From: Symbiodinium sp. CCMP2592
Taxonomy: Eukaryota; Sar; Dinophyceae; Suessiales; Symbiodiniaceae
Direction of reading: 5' to 3'
Length of the DNA: 64,000 nt
Assembly (NCBI GenBank): GCA_905221615.1
Contig: CAJNDT010000143.1
Span: 62,001 to 126,000 of the forward strand
Position 1 is the stretch's first letter. The number at the start of each line of letters is the position of its first letter. The position numbers were made by a program, and so were the translations under genes. Below, one piece after another: positions 39,012 through 50,062 of this stretch. A model generated the notes under the pieces. It saw nothing but the letters and a program-made list of their open reading frames with translations, did no database searches and had not been told where the DNA came from.

Positions 39012-39105
39012 CATTGCAACTGTTGCGAGGCCAGCTGGCTCCAACACGTTTGTGGCTGGACGCTGGCAGTGACGAGCTCTACTTGCCTTGGGCTGAGCAT
39101 CTGCG
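39012..39105 (+). CDS. candidate exon
   Basis: GAAAG acceptor, two bases, LQLLRGQLAPTRLWLDAGSD then ELYLPWAEHLRG. Codon-like composition in repeat surroundings; family unknown. The frame also extends upstream as MKA. Confidence 0.35.
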
Positions 39106-39282
39106 GGGGTTTGGGGGTTCGGTTTAAATTAGAGGTTTAGGGGTTTAGGGTGTCGAGTTTAGGGTGGTTTGGGGGTTTGGTTTAAATTAGAGGTTTAGGG
39201 GCTTATAGGGTTTCGAGTTTAGGGTAAACGGAAACGTCCTCGGAACACCATCCCGGTCACTTGAGGTGCTTGGTTTCTTTTT

Positions 39283-39392
39283 GGCCCCAAAGTGTCCTAT
39301 GTACTGTTATGGGGGATACTTCCCTAAGCCATACTAGTAGTTCCTAATATGGAAACCCTACATTCTACTATATCGGTACATAGGGCCCTTTG
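39283..39392. mobile_element. M15 inverted-repeat element
   Basis: CCCCAAAGTGTCCTATGTAC to GGTACATAGGGCCCTTTGG. Second copy inverted at 43370. Confidence 0.75.
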
Positions 39393-39454
39393 GTTGCGTC
39401 ACATGAGTGTCTTGGAGATTTCAGCCGGGGGTCTCGCCCAGCAAGCAAGCCGTT

Positions 39455-39509
39455 ACCTGGAGGCTCATACCCTACCCCTTTTTTGGGGTAGGGTATGAGC
39501 CTCTAGGTA
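39455..39509. mobile_element. M17 element reduced to its arms
   Basis: ACCTGGAGGCTCATACCC to GGGTATGAGCCTCTAGGT with only TACCCCTTTTTTGGGGTA between: a 55-bp near-perfect hairpin. Confidence 0.85.
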
Positions 39510-39964
39510 CATTTCAATATGCACCCAGTCGTTGATGCGCTGAACATGAGAAAGCGAAGCGCCGCGAAGCCTAAGCCCCAAGCCTCTGTAAATGTGAAGG
39601 ATCAACGAGAGGCTCAATATTCGGATTTAGGGCTTGAGGGTTTACGGCTTCGATTTTGTTTTTCCGGAGTGTAGGATTAGATGTTTAACGCCTACAGTAG
39701 GGTAAAACCAAACAGAGCTTCTCTGGTCCTAGGGCACTAAGCCGTGAGGCTCAGGGTTTTAGGCAGCTGTCGTTCAAACGCTAAGCCGCTAAACAAAGAG
39801 CGCCAAATCATGGAAATAGGAGCTGCGTGTTTTCCCAGCCCAGGAATTGTGTCTAAAACCTATAAGCCCTAAACTCGCCAACCTTTTTTCTGAGATCTAG
39901 ACCCGGTAGCTGCAAACATGTACAAGGCAGAAAGCTCCTAGGAACGGCAGATCTCAAGGACGTT

Positions 39965-40054
39965 ACCCTAGGCATCTAAGGACTCATATATTAAGGCTTT
40001 TGGGCCCCAAGACCATACTATATGAGGCTTTTGGGCCATTTTGATGCCCAGGGT
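39965..40054. mobile_element. M12 inverted-repeat element
   Basis: CCCTAGGCATCTAAGGACTC to TTTTGATGCCCAGGG; TTA flanks. Confidence 0.8.
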
Positions 40055-40121
40055 TAATGCCCTCCAGCCCGCACTGCAAAGCCCTAGGCCCCAAAGCTTT
40101 CAAGATACTATCCGTGTTATC

Positions 40122-40222
40122 CACAGTCTTCATTGTGGTTCCTTTTTTGCTATGGCCAGGTTTGTATTTAGGATCCTGTGATATGGGTACCCCCAAAATG
40201 AACTACAACGGAGTTTATAGGT
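40122..40222. mobile_element. M7 element, diverged
   Basis: CCACAGTCTTCATTGTGG to CTACAACGGAGTTTATAGG. Confidence 0.7.
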
Positions 40223-40242
40223 AAGATACGCACAGAAGGCAG

Positions 40243-40333
40243 CCCCTGCTGCCCTCCGGGCCGGCTTCAAAGCTGAAATCCACCAGCGCCCGGGGCCCGG
40301 GACAGGCTGCTTTGTGGTTGACGTGCTTTTGAA
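40243..40333 (+). CDS. candidate exon
   Basis: GGCAG acceptor, two bases, PAALRAGFKAEIHQRPGP then GTGCFVVDVLLK. GC-rich, codon-like. Family not recognised; 3' end estimated. Confidence 0.4.
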
Positions 40334-41034
40334 GTTTGGGGGTTTAGGGTTTTAGGGCTTTCGGGTTTAGGGCTTAAGGGATTTAGGTTTAGGGTTGGCG
40401 CGCTTTTAGGGTTTATGCTGTCGGGTTTCGGGCTTGGGGCTTCGCGCGTGTAGAGTTTTGGGTTCTACGGCTTGGATACTCAAGACTTTGCAGAGCAATG
40501 TGTCTGTGGAAGGGTATTCGGCAGCGATAGAAATGTGCAGGTCAAAGCTATTAGGGGTTTAGGGGTGTAGAGTTTGGGGGTTAGCGGTTTAGGGTTTTAA
40601 GGTTTAGGGGAACCACTTGAGTCGCTTAGAAAGCCCATGGGAGAGCTTTGAGCTTCGCCTTGTTTTGTTGGTCTGCTTCAGAAAATCAGGAAAGTTGGAA
40701 CTTTTTCTACCCCTTTGATTGAAGAAGAGGGGTTCGGCAGCCGAAACCCGAAACACTAAGCGCTAAACCTGCATCCTAAGCCGCAGCCCCTGCACCGATT
40801 CCACGGCTTTTACGAAGGCTCGCCGATTCGGGTGGAGGTACAAGCTAAAACCGGAACCTGCCAAAAGCCTGCCTTCACTTTCAGCGGCATGTATAGAGAA
40901 CTGTTATCCGACGTAAAGCTTCTATCAGGTTTAGGGAAGACCTGCAACCCACATCGGTGGAACCAGCCACCACGTGGGCTTTCAACCGCCCTATGTGCTT
41001 CAGGTCTGTATAGGCTTAGGTTGTCGGATGCATA

Positions 41035-41137
41035 TGGATAGTTGTCAAAATTATGGTCCCTACTGGGGTACCCTAAATAACCGGTGCCGTATGATAATAG
41101 GGACCCAACAAAGGGACCCTACTTTTGACAGCCACCC
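41035..41137. mobile_element. M5 inverted-repeat element
   Basis: GGATAGTTGTCAAAATTATGG to CTTTTGACAGCCACCC; CATATG and CACATG flank. Confidence 0.8.
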
Positions 41138-41189
41138 ACATGTCTAAAGTCGGATAAGGCTTAAGGCTCGAGGCGTAGGTCTCGGATTG

Positions 41190-41412
41190 CGGTTTAGGGT
41201 TTAGGGTTTAAGGAAGTTCAAGGTTTAGGGTTTAAGGTTTAGGGTTTAAGGTTTAGGGTTTAGGGTTTAAGGTTTAGGGTTTAAGGTTTAGGGTAGAGGG
41301 TTTAAGGTTTAGGGTTTAAGGTTTAGGGTTGAGGGTTTAAGGTTTAGGGTTTAGGGTTGAATGTTTAGGGTTTAAGGTTTAGGGTTTCAGGTTTAGGGTT
41401 TCGGGTTTAGGG
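41190..41412 (+). repeat. TTTAGGG/TTTAAGG array
   Basis: About 220 bp of alternating TTTAGGG and TTTAAGG units. Confidence 0.85.
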
Positions 41413-41426
41413 TGCTCCTACACCAG

Positions 41427-41497
41427 ACCTCCCGCCGAGGTCACCAGCATCACTTGCACCCAACATTCGGCATACGATGTGACCTGGTCGATTCACA
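41427..41497 (+). CDS. candidate exon
   Basis: CACCAG acceptor, then PPAEVTSITCTQHSAYDVTW and SIHKP before TGA. The PPAEVT...YDVTW pattern faintly recalls a fibronectin-III strand pair, but this is too short to call. Confidence 0.3.
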
Positions 41498-41502
41498 AGC
41501 CC

Positions 41503-41716
41503 TGAGGGTCGATGTACCTAAATTAAATAGTATATAAATGGGAGTTGCCGAAAATTAGGGGTACCTTATTTTGGGGTCCTAATAATAAGGATCCTACTAT
41601 TTAGGGTACTATACTAGGGTCCCCTATTTTCGGAAACTCCCAAATGGGCCTTAAAGTAGTCCCTACATAGGTACATTAGGGCCAACGTATATACTAGTGG
41701 AGTTCATGGACCCTAA
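41503..41716. mobile_element. M3b element interrupted by M4
   Basis: GAGGGTCGATGTACC at the left and CATGGACCC at the right; the interior is split by the M4 copy at 41540-41641. Confidence 0.7.
41540..41641. mobile_element. M4 inverted-repeat element (nested)
   Basis: GGGAGTTGCCGAAAATTAGG to TTTTCGGAAACTCCC; AAATG on both sides. Confidence 0.85.
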
Positions 41717-42280
41717 TAAGGGAAGTAGCACCCTGTGCCTCTGCCGTGCACGACACACCTCCAGGGCGCGAGACCCGAAGCAACAAATCCTGAATCCGCA
41801 ACTGCAAATCTGAATCCAAAAGCCCCTGTAGCACCCGTGTTGAAATAATTCCTGCCCGCCCTGATGCTCAATTCCGAGGGTTCCAAGAACAAGAATATGT
41901 TGAAGTTGAACCTCACTCCATGGCAAGTTCTCGGCAAAAAACCAGCGGTTCATGCTTTCGCCTGCATGCAGTATCCTCTCCTGCAAATAGCGCACCTCTC
42001 AGTCACAGAGTCACTAGGCCCTGATAGGCTTGAGGTTTTGATAAACCCAAACCCCCCCGGGCCAAAGAGTTAGTACAACTACTCGCACTTAAGCATACGA
42101 TCATCAAACCCCATGAAATCCTTGCCAATCCGTCATGACAAAACCGCTTAGGAGCACATTTCGAACTTGCGGAGCCGCCTGAACCCTAAATCCCAAACCC
42201 GACGGCCTCAGTGACCCATAGAAGTCGGACAGTTGCGCTTGAAAGTGAATGGAATCCAACCCCCTTGCGCCTTATACGCC
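41717..42280. other. non-repetitive stretch, nothing firm
   Basis: Minus-strand frames at 41663-41995 and 41713-41937 overlap in different registers; no motif recognised, and the first runs into the M3b repeat. Confidence 0.3.
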
Positions 42281-42400
42281 CTAAACCCTACAAGCCCTAA
42301 TTCCTACATAAACCCTCTAAGCCCCAAACCGTAAACCCTAAACCCTAAACCCTAAACCCTAAACCTTAAACCCCAAACCGTAAACCCTGAACCCTAAGCT
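42281..42400 (-). repeat. CCCTAAA array
   Basis: Heptamers, regular at 42331-42360. Confidence 0.8.
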
Positions 42401-42725
42401 TCGATGTGTCCTTTACTTGGGGGTAGGTCCTCGAGGACGGGCCCGTGAGGTGGTGCTTGCCTCCTTGCGAGTTTCTGAACCCACCCGCAAATCCGAATTC
42501 GGGGGCGTGGGGTTTGAGGATTTCTACAGGGCTCAGGGTTTGGGGTGTTGGGTTTTCCTCTTGGGTCTAGGTCCCTGTGAACCCTAAACACTAAACTCAC
42601 TAAACTCACTAGGCCCTAGAAATCCTAAACACTAGCCATAAACCGTATAACCTTTTAGCCCGAAACCCTAAACCCTAAACCCAAACCCTATAAACCCTAT
42701 AAGCCCTAGGATCCTTAATTCCTAA

Positions 42726-42834
42726 CCCCAAGGGTCCAAATACCTAAGAATCATATACTCTCCAAAATCCTAACCTACATAACTACTATCCTAAAACGGA
42801 GTACCTAGTTATTGGGTCCTTTGGGCCCTTGGGG
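42726..42834. mobile_element. M11 inverted-repeat element
   Basis: CCCCAAGGGTCCAAATACC to GGTCCTTTGGGCCCTTGGGG; TAA on both sides. Confidence 0.85.
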
Positions 42835-42868
42835 TAAGGGCTGCACCGACTTCTGCTCTCACTCTCAG

Positions 42869-42954
42869 GACGACGCCAGCCTCGAAGTGGAGATCAACGG
42901 AGATGGAGGGAAGAACAGCCTGAAGTTCTTCAGCGACGGAGAAGGTCGGAATTC
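42869..42954 (+). CDS. candidate exon
   Basis: CTCTCAG acceptor with a good pyrimidine tract, then DDASLEVEINGDGGKNSLK and FFSDGEG, followed by GTCGGA. One of the best exon-like islands in 32-44 kb; family unknown. Confidence 0.45.
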
Positions 42955-43281
42955 ACAGAGACTCCAACATCCTTTAAAATATCTCTAAGGGTTCCTTTCA
43001 GGGATCTATAGGGTTTAGGGTTTAGGGTACCCAGAGACTCCAATATCCCCTTAATTAAGGAACAGACCTTAAAGTTTAGTAGGATCGCCAGTATGATGAG
43101 ACCCCCAAGTAGATATCCTCTAATAGAGGCGTTAAAGTCCTTAATAGTGGGTATTTAGGCTACTTATAATAGCAGATGGTAGTTGGGGGGTCTAGGGGAA
43201 TTACTGGTTGCGAGGTGTTAGGGTTAAGGGTTTTAAGGCTTGCGTTTTTTGTTGGTTTCGGGCTTGTGGTTTGGGTTATAG

Positions 43282-43350
43282 AGCGATGGAGAAGGTCGGA
43301 AGGCCCAGAAATGGTTTGAGCCGATGGTTCAGGGTTCTGACGTTTTACGC
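43282..43350 (+). CDS. candidate exon repeating the end of the 42.9-kb exon
   Basis: AGCGATGGAGAAGGTCGGA repeats 42942-42960 with one change, then continues as RKAQKWFEPMVQG. The 322-bp stretch between the two copies holds M16 and heptamer sequence and may be an intron born by insertion. Confidence 0.35.
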
Positions 43351-43369
43351 TTACAAGGAAGAAGATGAA

Positions 43370-43479
43370 CCCAAAGGGTCCAAAGTACCCTTTATAGTAG
43401 AATGTAGGGTTTCTATATTAGGAATTACCGTTATGATTTGGGGAAGTATCCCCCAAAACAGTACATAGGACCCTTTGGG
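43370..43479. mobile_element. M15 inverted-repeat element
   Basis: CCCAAAGGGTCCAAAGTACC to GTACATAGGACCCTTTGGG. Confidence 0.8.
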
Positions 43480-43510
43480 AAAGAGTTTCGAGGTTCAGGG
43501 CTGCAAGGTT

Positions 43511-43619
43511 CCCAGAGCCTCAAAAACCCCGTATTTAAGGAATATACCTTAAATTATAATAGGATCCCTTATATGATTTAAGGTATATTCCTTAATTCAG
43601 GGGTTTTGGAGTCTCTGGG
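43511..43619. mobile_element. M16 inverted-repeat element
   Basis: CCCAGAGCCTCAAAAACCCC to GGGGTTTTGGAGTCTCTGGG around GGTATATTCC arms. A related left end is at 43029-43075. Confidence 0.8.
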
Positions 43620-43700
43620 TTGTGGTAGGGCCATTTCAGGGAGCAGGGCAGAGTCCCTCACCGCAAGCCGGGGGAAGTGATGGGCGGATTGCAGGGTTTA

Positions 43701-43806
43701 TACCTTAAACTACCAAACCTTACTTTTTTGTAGGTTTTCAATGTAAACCCTAATATGGAATTTATAGGGACCCTACAAAAAAAGTAGGCCTTGGTAGGTT
43801 AAGGTA
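43701..43806. mobile_element. M10 inverted-repeat element
   Basis: TACCTTAAACTACCAAACC to GCCTTGGTAGGTTAAGGTA. Confidence 0.85.
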
Positions 43807-44147
43807 ATCTGAACATGCTCTGGTAATTGCTAGGTTTAGGGTTTGGCTTTGCGAACCCCATCCCTGCCCTCTTGTGAAAAACCACGAACCCAACCGTCAA
43901 TTCCGACATCCTTTCATCTAGAACTCTTGGTTGAATCCTTTCCCCTAGATCGGGTAGCAATACTATCCCCATATCATATTGAGTCCCTCAGTGCATTTCA
44001 CAGCCCCATTGCAACCATTGAGGCCCCACTCTTGCTCTCCGAGCGTGCTCGTAAAGATTTCTCGAGAACCCTTCCAGTCCCCGTGAAAGAGCCCGAGTCA
44101 CCCCAGTCTACTTGTAAATCTTGCGGCGCCAAGCTGCTCCTCCACAG

Positions 44148-44215
44148 GGATCGAGATGTTGATGGCCGCGCTCACCCGGGACACGCGCATCATGCCGGGT
44201 CAGCTGATGGACTGA
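44148..44215 (+). CDS. candidate terminal exon
   Basis: CTGCTCCTCCACAG acceptor with a pyrimidine tract, two bases, IEMLMAALTRDTRIMPGQL then MD and TGA. It may close the gene represented by the 42.9-kb exon. Confidence 0.4.
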
Positions 44216-44915
44216 GGGGCCAAGGAATCGGGACACCCTCATGAAACCGGGGTTGTATAAGGGTTCAGGGATACGGTGTTTATGGCTTTCGGTGTAGGGG
44301 CTTTCTGAATGCACAGGCTTCTGAACAGTTTAGGGTGTAGGATTTCGGCGTACGTTGGCATGTCGAGCTCTGCACCCGTTCCAGTTTCAAGGATTCAGGG
44401 TTACGTTAAGAGTGAATGATTCATTTTTTTGTGAGTGAGGAGGGGGGTTGGGGGTGTAGAAATTGCGCTTAGGGGTCGAGGTGGTCGAGGGTTCCGGGCA
44501 GGGTTTGGGGTTGAAGGGGCTATGGTTTACGGACGTGACATCCCAGCACCATCGAATCCCGATCCCGCTGGGGTCCCTGTAGGTGGCGTGCTTGCCCGAT
44601 GAGTTTCCCAGGGAGCGCAATACGCATTGATCCATAAAGACAGCCCAGATCATAGAAGATGATACTTTGATAAAAGCAAACCAAAGCACGGAGGCTACAG
44701 CTGAAGTCATCAAGGGCTTCTAATTACATAAATGAATACGACTGCTTTACTTGCGAAGTAAGCTGGGCTCTATGAACGTCTCTCTCTCAAAGAGAGGGTC
44801 TTCGCCAGAAGAGCAGAATCGGCTTGCTGCTTCGAGCCGTGGTTTCACGTGAGGGAAGATTCCTTCAGTCCTGCAACTTATATGCAAGCATATATGCAAG
44901 TAAATAAGTGGGGGA
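44216..44915. other. mixed stretch, nothing firm
   Basis: Minus frame 44387-44713 has no motif and part of it is C-rich low complexity; no repeats of the M families seen. Confidence 0.3.
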
Positions 44916-44917
44916 CA

Positions 44918-44952
<35 letters not shown>

Positions 44953-44964
44953 TGTTTCTATTTT

Positions 44965-45001
<37 letters not shown>

Positions 45002-45178
45002 CTGTGTGCGTGTATATAAATACATATACATACATACGTTCATGGATGTATGGACCCATGGATGGATGCAGGGATGGATGGCTGCATAGACGCATGCATG
45101 CATGCATGCATGCATGGATGGACGGACAGACGGACGATGGATGGATGGATAGATGGATGGATGGATGGATGGATGTGC

Positions 45179-45217
<39 letters not shown>

Positions 45218-45560
45218 CGTATATACAAACACATATAGCCAAGATCTGGATATCCTATCGATCTGCCTGTCTATTATCCCCCCATCTGACAGAATGTACA
45301 AGGTGTATGTATTTGTTAATAACTTGTAGTATGTACAGAAGCATAAAATCAAAATACATACGCACATGCATGCATGCAGGCATGCATGCTTGCTTGCATA
45401 CACACACATATATATATATATATATATACATACACGCACACACACACACACACACACACACTCACTCACTCACTCACTCACACATACATATACACACATA
45501 AACTTACATATACACAAATACATGCATACATGCATACATACATAACTGGCTGGACACCAC
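44918..45560. repeat. large compound microsatellite block
   Basis: (AT)n tracts at 44920-44948, 44966-44999 and 45183-45217; GGAT/GCAT tetramers 45045-45175; GCAT 45363-45395; (AT)n, (AC)n and ACTC from 45408 to 45482; then ACAT. Open frames across it on both strands are low-complexity artefacts. Confidence 0.95.
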
Positions 45561-46109
45561 AGGGGCCTTCATGATTGGAATACGTGCATATGCTTGTGCA
45601 GCATAGTATATGTTCTTGACATGGCGGGTATAGGTACGTGCTTGTATGTGAAGCTGAAACCCTTGAACGCTTCGACCATGGCTACACTCTAAAGCCAAGC
45701 CTCCAACTTTTGATGCGCAACCCGAAACCCGGCGGACCCTTTATCCTATGCTTCGCACGAAGTTGCGAGCTCTGGTCGAAAGTCCTGTATCCCAAGCGCG
45801 TATGGCTTAGGGCTTACTACAAGTTCGCGACTGTTGGCATAGGGTTTTGGCCATGACTATTGAACCCGCGAGAAAGAGGATCACTTCCTGAGCAATTTCA
45901 GTGCGGACCTGCGAAGCAGAAGATCCGTTGCACATGCACCCGAGGCCGAATATAACCCTAAGCGCCCAGCACTCAACTAAGGTTGTAAGCGACTAGCAGA
46001 GCTCTTTAGGGCTTTAGGGTTCTACCTGGTACAAGCAACGAGGATAGTCTGGGCTCCAGGTGCCGCAACCATGCAGAGCATAGTGCTAGGGACTCCGAAC
46101 GCTACGATT
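45561..46109. other. mixed stretch, nothing firm
   Basis: A 72-codon plus frame at 45638-45856 lies in non-repetitive sequence but has no recognised motif. Confidence 0.3.
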
Positions 46110-46216
46110 ACTTGGAGGTTCATGGATCAGTAGGGTTATAAGTAGGGTAACTATACTTCTAACCCATATCAGGGGACTTAGAACCCAACTTATAACTACC
46201 CCTGAACCTCCAAGTA
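46110..46216. mobile_element. M2 inverted-repeat element
   Basis: ACTTGGAGGTTCATGGATCAG to CTACCCCTGAACCTCCAAGT. Confidence 0.85.
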
Positions 46217-46333
46217 AGGACAAAGAATGCTACGATTCGGAATTGTAGAAACGTGGCTAGTTAGGAGGTTTTTGCTTGTGAGAGCTGTGTAAGTAGCTGT
46301 TCTTTGGTTTTCCAAGATGTTGGCGAAGCAATC

Positions 46334-46506
46334 CCCTAAGGCTCCATGTGCCCATATAGTACATACTTAGGCCTTAAAGTACCTATATAGTGACCTAAGT
46401 ATCTAGTGTAAAGGCCCACATAGTATATACTTAGGCCTTAGAGTACCTATATAGGGACCCCTTTAAGGCCTAAGTATCTATTATGAAGGTACATGGAGCC
46501 TTTGGG
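46334..46506. mobile_element. M3 element with internal duplication
   Basis: CCCTAAGGCTCCATGTGCCC to GGTACATGGAGCCTTTGGG; the segment CATACTTAGGCCTTAAAGTA is present twice. Confidence 0.8.
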
Positions 46507-46549
46507 ATCAAGGCAGCCTACTCGAGGAGCTTGTGAGGGTGGAACTACG

Positions 46550-46647
46550 GCTGATGATTTGAATCCTGCATGACTCATAATAAGGAATATACCATTATTC
46601 CCATGGTTTAGGGTCCTTCAGGTAATGCAGGATGTATATCATCAACC
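46550..46647. mobile_element. M6 inverted-repeat element
   Basis: CTGATGATTTGAATCCTGC to GCAGGATGTATATCATCAAC. Confidence 0.85.
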
Positions 46648-46659
46648 ATAAGACTGCAG

Positions 46660-47300
46660 ATTTTCGGAAAGTTAGGCCGCCGTCCCAGCAAGCCCAAGAC
46701 ACCTTCATTCAGAAATATGTCTTTAGCCACAATTGGAAGCCCAACGCAAGTCCAGTTTTTGCAAAGAAATCAAGGGGTTTTGCGTTTCTGCTTCCGCTCA
46801 GTTCTCGATCACGTATAGGAAGCCTCGTGTTCAAGCTTCCTGTGGCTTGGGTCCAGATTTGGATATGGGGATGTTTGTAGTTTGGCGCCTGGGAACTTGG
46901 TGACTTGAATGTAGTTTTTACGCTTTCGGATTGAACGTTTCAGTTTCAGGTCGGGGACATGGGTTTGTAGTAGTGCTTGGGTAATGCGTTGTGTGATATA
47001 CCAGACCTAGAGCATAAACCTTCAACCCGACACCGTTCCCTCTGAACTCAAACTGCACAGGCAGTCTGTACTCTATGCATGATAAAGCCTACATCCTAAC
47101 CCCTAAACTCTTCACCTTTCTACACCCTAGATCCTAAACTCTACACCCGATACCCTGCATCAACCAGTCCTCAACATATGGAGCCATCTCGGCCACGAGT
47201 GCACTTTTGCCGAATGCACTGCAGCGATGATCCCTCAGCTCACAAAAGCGCTTGGCTAAAGGTCGGCATTGGGTTATGTGTATTTGTGCAGGGGTGTACG
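46660..47300. other. mixed stretch, nothing firm
   Basis: An 82-codon frame at 46632-46880 begins in the M6 element; the rest has AACCCTA-rich pieces. Confidence 0.3.
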
Positions 47301-47306
47301 TGTTAG

Positions 47307-47309
47307 GTT

Positions 47310-47351
<42 letters not shown>

Positions 47352-47624
47352 TATACTTACATACATACACACACACAAACTTACACATACATACATACAT
47401 ACATGCATACATACATACATTCATACATACATACATACCTGCCGTAGTACATACATACATTAGTACATACATACACTCATAGCTATGTACAGATGCATAT
47501 ATATATATATATATATATACATATGTGTATATATATATACACAGATATTAGCGTTTGTGTGTGCGTGCACATAAATGTCAGTTACGTGCATATATGTCTA
47601 TACACACGCATATATTTATATCTG

Positions 47625-47670
<46 letters not shown>

Positions 47671-47685
47671 CATATGCATGTATAT
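47307..47685. repeat. AC/AT/ACAT microsatellite block
   Basis: (AC)n then (AT)n, ACAT tetramers 47380-47475, (AT)n near 47497-47518 and 47624-47666. Confidence 0.95.
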
Positions 47686-47699
47686 GCACGGTATTTACC

Positions 47700-48730
47700 C
47701 AGCATATAGCACATTGCATGAAGGGCTTTTGGACGCGGGTTTGGGGATTCGGATTTACTAGCTATATCATGGTATAGTGTACCCCCGAACCCCCTGTGGC
47801 TTAGATGGAGGGCTGCTGCCCTAAACCCTCAACCCAAGCCCGAAACCTTCAACCCCAGATATAGGATTTCAGACAGCACTTCCGCTCTTCCTTCGGCTCC
47901 ATAAGCTCGAATGTTTGTAGGGTTTATGGTTTATATGGCTCATGGGTGCTTATAGTGTTTAGGGGTGTAGGGTGTAGATGATGTTAGTGGTTTGGGGTTT
48001 AGGGCCTGGCCTGGCTCCATCATCCGACCCAACTAAGTGCGCTAGCACCCGCCCCCACCCAGCGTGTTTGCAAACAGGCCCAAACGCCTAAACCTTACAG
48101 CCCCAAGCCCAACTTCAAACATGCACCTCACCATGCATCTAGGTTTCGGGTCTCCGAGCCCTTAAACCCTTACCTTCTCGAAGCTCTGAACCCTAAACCT
48201 GTGGCATAAGCCGATTGCATTTATCCAAAACCTGAGCAAATTCCTCGACGAAGCCTGTATATACAGTTCAGCGTTCAGTGAATCCCTCCATGTAGATCTC
48301 GATCTGGAGGTCATATCGCCAAAGCCCTCCCTTGCTTTTAGTTTGAGGAATCGCGGACCGCGATTTGGGGACTATGACCCAAAGTAGCCACTAATAAAGA
48401 ACGGACGGCCGCGACCAAGGGTCCTTTAGACGTAGCCATGGACTTGTTTCTGGCCGGCCGCCCATTGTCGCCCCATGCGGTGGGCAGGCCTTGCTGAAGG
48501 GTTAGGAGCAGTTGAGCTCAGCACTCAGGTTTTTGTTAGCGAACCTCAGCTGACTGGATCTAAAAGAAAAAACTAGGATTGGAGTTTCTCGCCTTGAGGA
48601 AGGACACCGAGCTGATCTTGGTTTGCAGAAGGCTGCGCTGGAAAACCGTGAAAACCCAGAGCACAAAACCTAAGGCCCCACCGCTTCGCCGGTTTGCGAG
48701 CTAAGCCAAAGCTCAAGCTACGCAGGTCCT
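47700..48730. other. mixed stretch with two weak coding-like islands
   Basis: Island 48438-48490 reads AMDLFLAGRPLSPHAVG; island 48576-48660 after CTAG reads IGVSRLEEGHRADLGLQK. Neither has a recognised family. Heptamer filler elsewhere. Confidence 0.3.
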
Positions 48731-48744
48731 AAGCCCTGAGCCCG

Positions 48745-48885
48745 ACACCCTACACCCCTAAACCCCTAAACCCCTAAACCCTAAACCCCTAAACCCCTAA
48801 ACCTTAAACCCCTAAACCCCTAAACCCTAAACCCCTAACCCCTAAACCCTAAACCCCTAAACCCCCCCAAAAAAGCCTAAACCTA
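48745..48885 (-). repeat. CCCTAAA array
   Basis: Tandem CCCTAAAC/CCCCTAAAC units. Confidence 0.85.
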
Positions 48886-48925
48886 AACGCTTAAACGGCA
48901 GGTTCGTAGCTGTTGATCCCGTCTG

Positions 48926-49020
48926 TTCCTAGACCCTCCAACTACCCTCTATTAGACCCTAAATGCCCCTTATTTGGGACCATATACCCCTAATTGAGGG
49001 TACAAGGAGGGTCCTGGTTC
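48926..49020. mobile_element. M20 element
   Basis: CCTAGACCCTCCAACTACC to GGAGGGTCCTGG, reverse complement of the 38438 copy. Confidence 0.7.
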
Positions 49021-49073
49021 CGTCCAACTCTGCATGTTCAGACCGGCTCTTGACGTCTGCGGATGCGAGCTGG

Positions 49074-49335
49074 GGTTTAGGGTTTAGGGGGTTGGGGGTT
49101 TAGGGGTTTAGGGGTTAGGGTTTAGGGTTTAGGGGTTTAGGGTTTAGGGTTTCCCTAAGTTACCATGTACCCAAATTGTATATACATTGGCCCCAATGTA
49201 CCTATATAGGGACTACTTTAAGGCCAATGCGATTTAGGTACATGGACCCTTAGGGTTTCGGGTTTACGGTTTAGGGTTTAGGGTTTAGGGTTTAGGGTTT
49301 AGGGTTTAGGGTTTAGGGTTTAGGGTTTAGGGCTT
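49074..49335 (+). repeat. TTTAGGG array interrupted by an M3b element
   Basis: Heptamers at 49074-49151 and 49262-49335 with the 49153-49254 element between. Confidence 0.85.
49153..49254. mobile_element. M3b inverted-repeat element inside a telomere-like array
   Basis: CCCTAAGTTACCATGTACCC to GGTACATGGACCCTTAGGG. Confidence 0.85.
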
Positions 49336-50060
49336 GGGGTTTTGGCTTTTTGGTTTAGCTCGTTTTGGGGTTTGGGGCTAAGGGTTTCGCGGGGTTTGGG
49401 GGTGTAGGGGTTCTGGAACTTTGAAGGGCGATGATTTGAGGGATTGAATCTTGCTTGCGCCGTCCTTGAATATTTCCTTCATGTTGGAAGATGGGTCGGG
49501 GGTGTAAGTTTGGCGGTTAAGAAAACAACGACGCGAAAAGGTGTTGCAGCAGTCTACAGGAGCGATCTGCAAAGCTTAATGCTTGGGCAGTTTCTGAGTT
49601 GGGAAGCTAATGGTTTGCACTAGTGGTTCGGTGCATGTTGAAAGAAGGAACGTAAGAATCCTGGGCTGCATCCGAATTCACCCTTATTCAAACTTGGAAT
49701 CGTGGCGTGGGCCTCTCCGGACTTAGAGACATGCTTTCCGGCTTGCTCCATAAGCCTTACGCTTCCGCAGATCAGCACAAGTCGCGGCGACTTCTGCATC
49801 TGTCGAGCCTTGTTCTGCAGTTGAGGGAGAGTTTGGTTATCTAACAAGAGCCGTCACAAGCATCATATCATCATCATGTTTGTGAGTTTATTTCGGGTTT
49901 AGGGTTTAGGGTTTAGGTGAGTTTAGGGTTTAGAATTTAGGGGTTTAGGGTACAGGGCCTCGGGTTAACGGGCTCATGCCGGCGAATGAACAAGTTCACT
50001 CGGAGCGGCTACCGACCTAGGGGACCTTTAAGGCGTTAAGGTATGACTCCACCCTTATAA
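49336..50060. other. mixed stretch, nothing firm
   Basis: Minus-strand frames 49378-49572 and 49620-49847 lack motifs; heptamers near 49892-49945. Confidence 0.3.
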
Positions 50061-50062
50061 TT

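Noticed and set aside
44747..45574. Long open frames (up to 240 codons) on both strands
   Set aside because: They are translations of AT, ACAT and GGAT microsatellites (YIYIYI, HPSIHPSI repeats).
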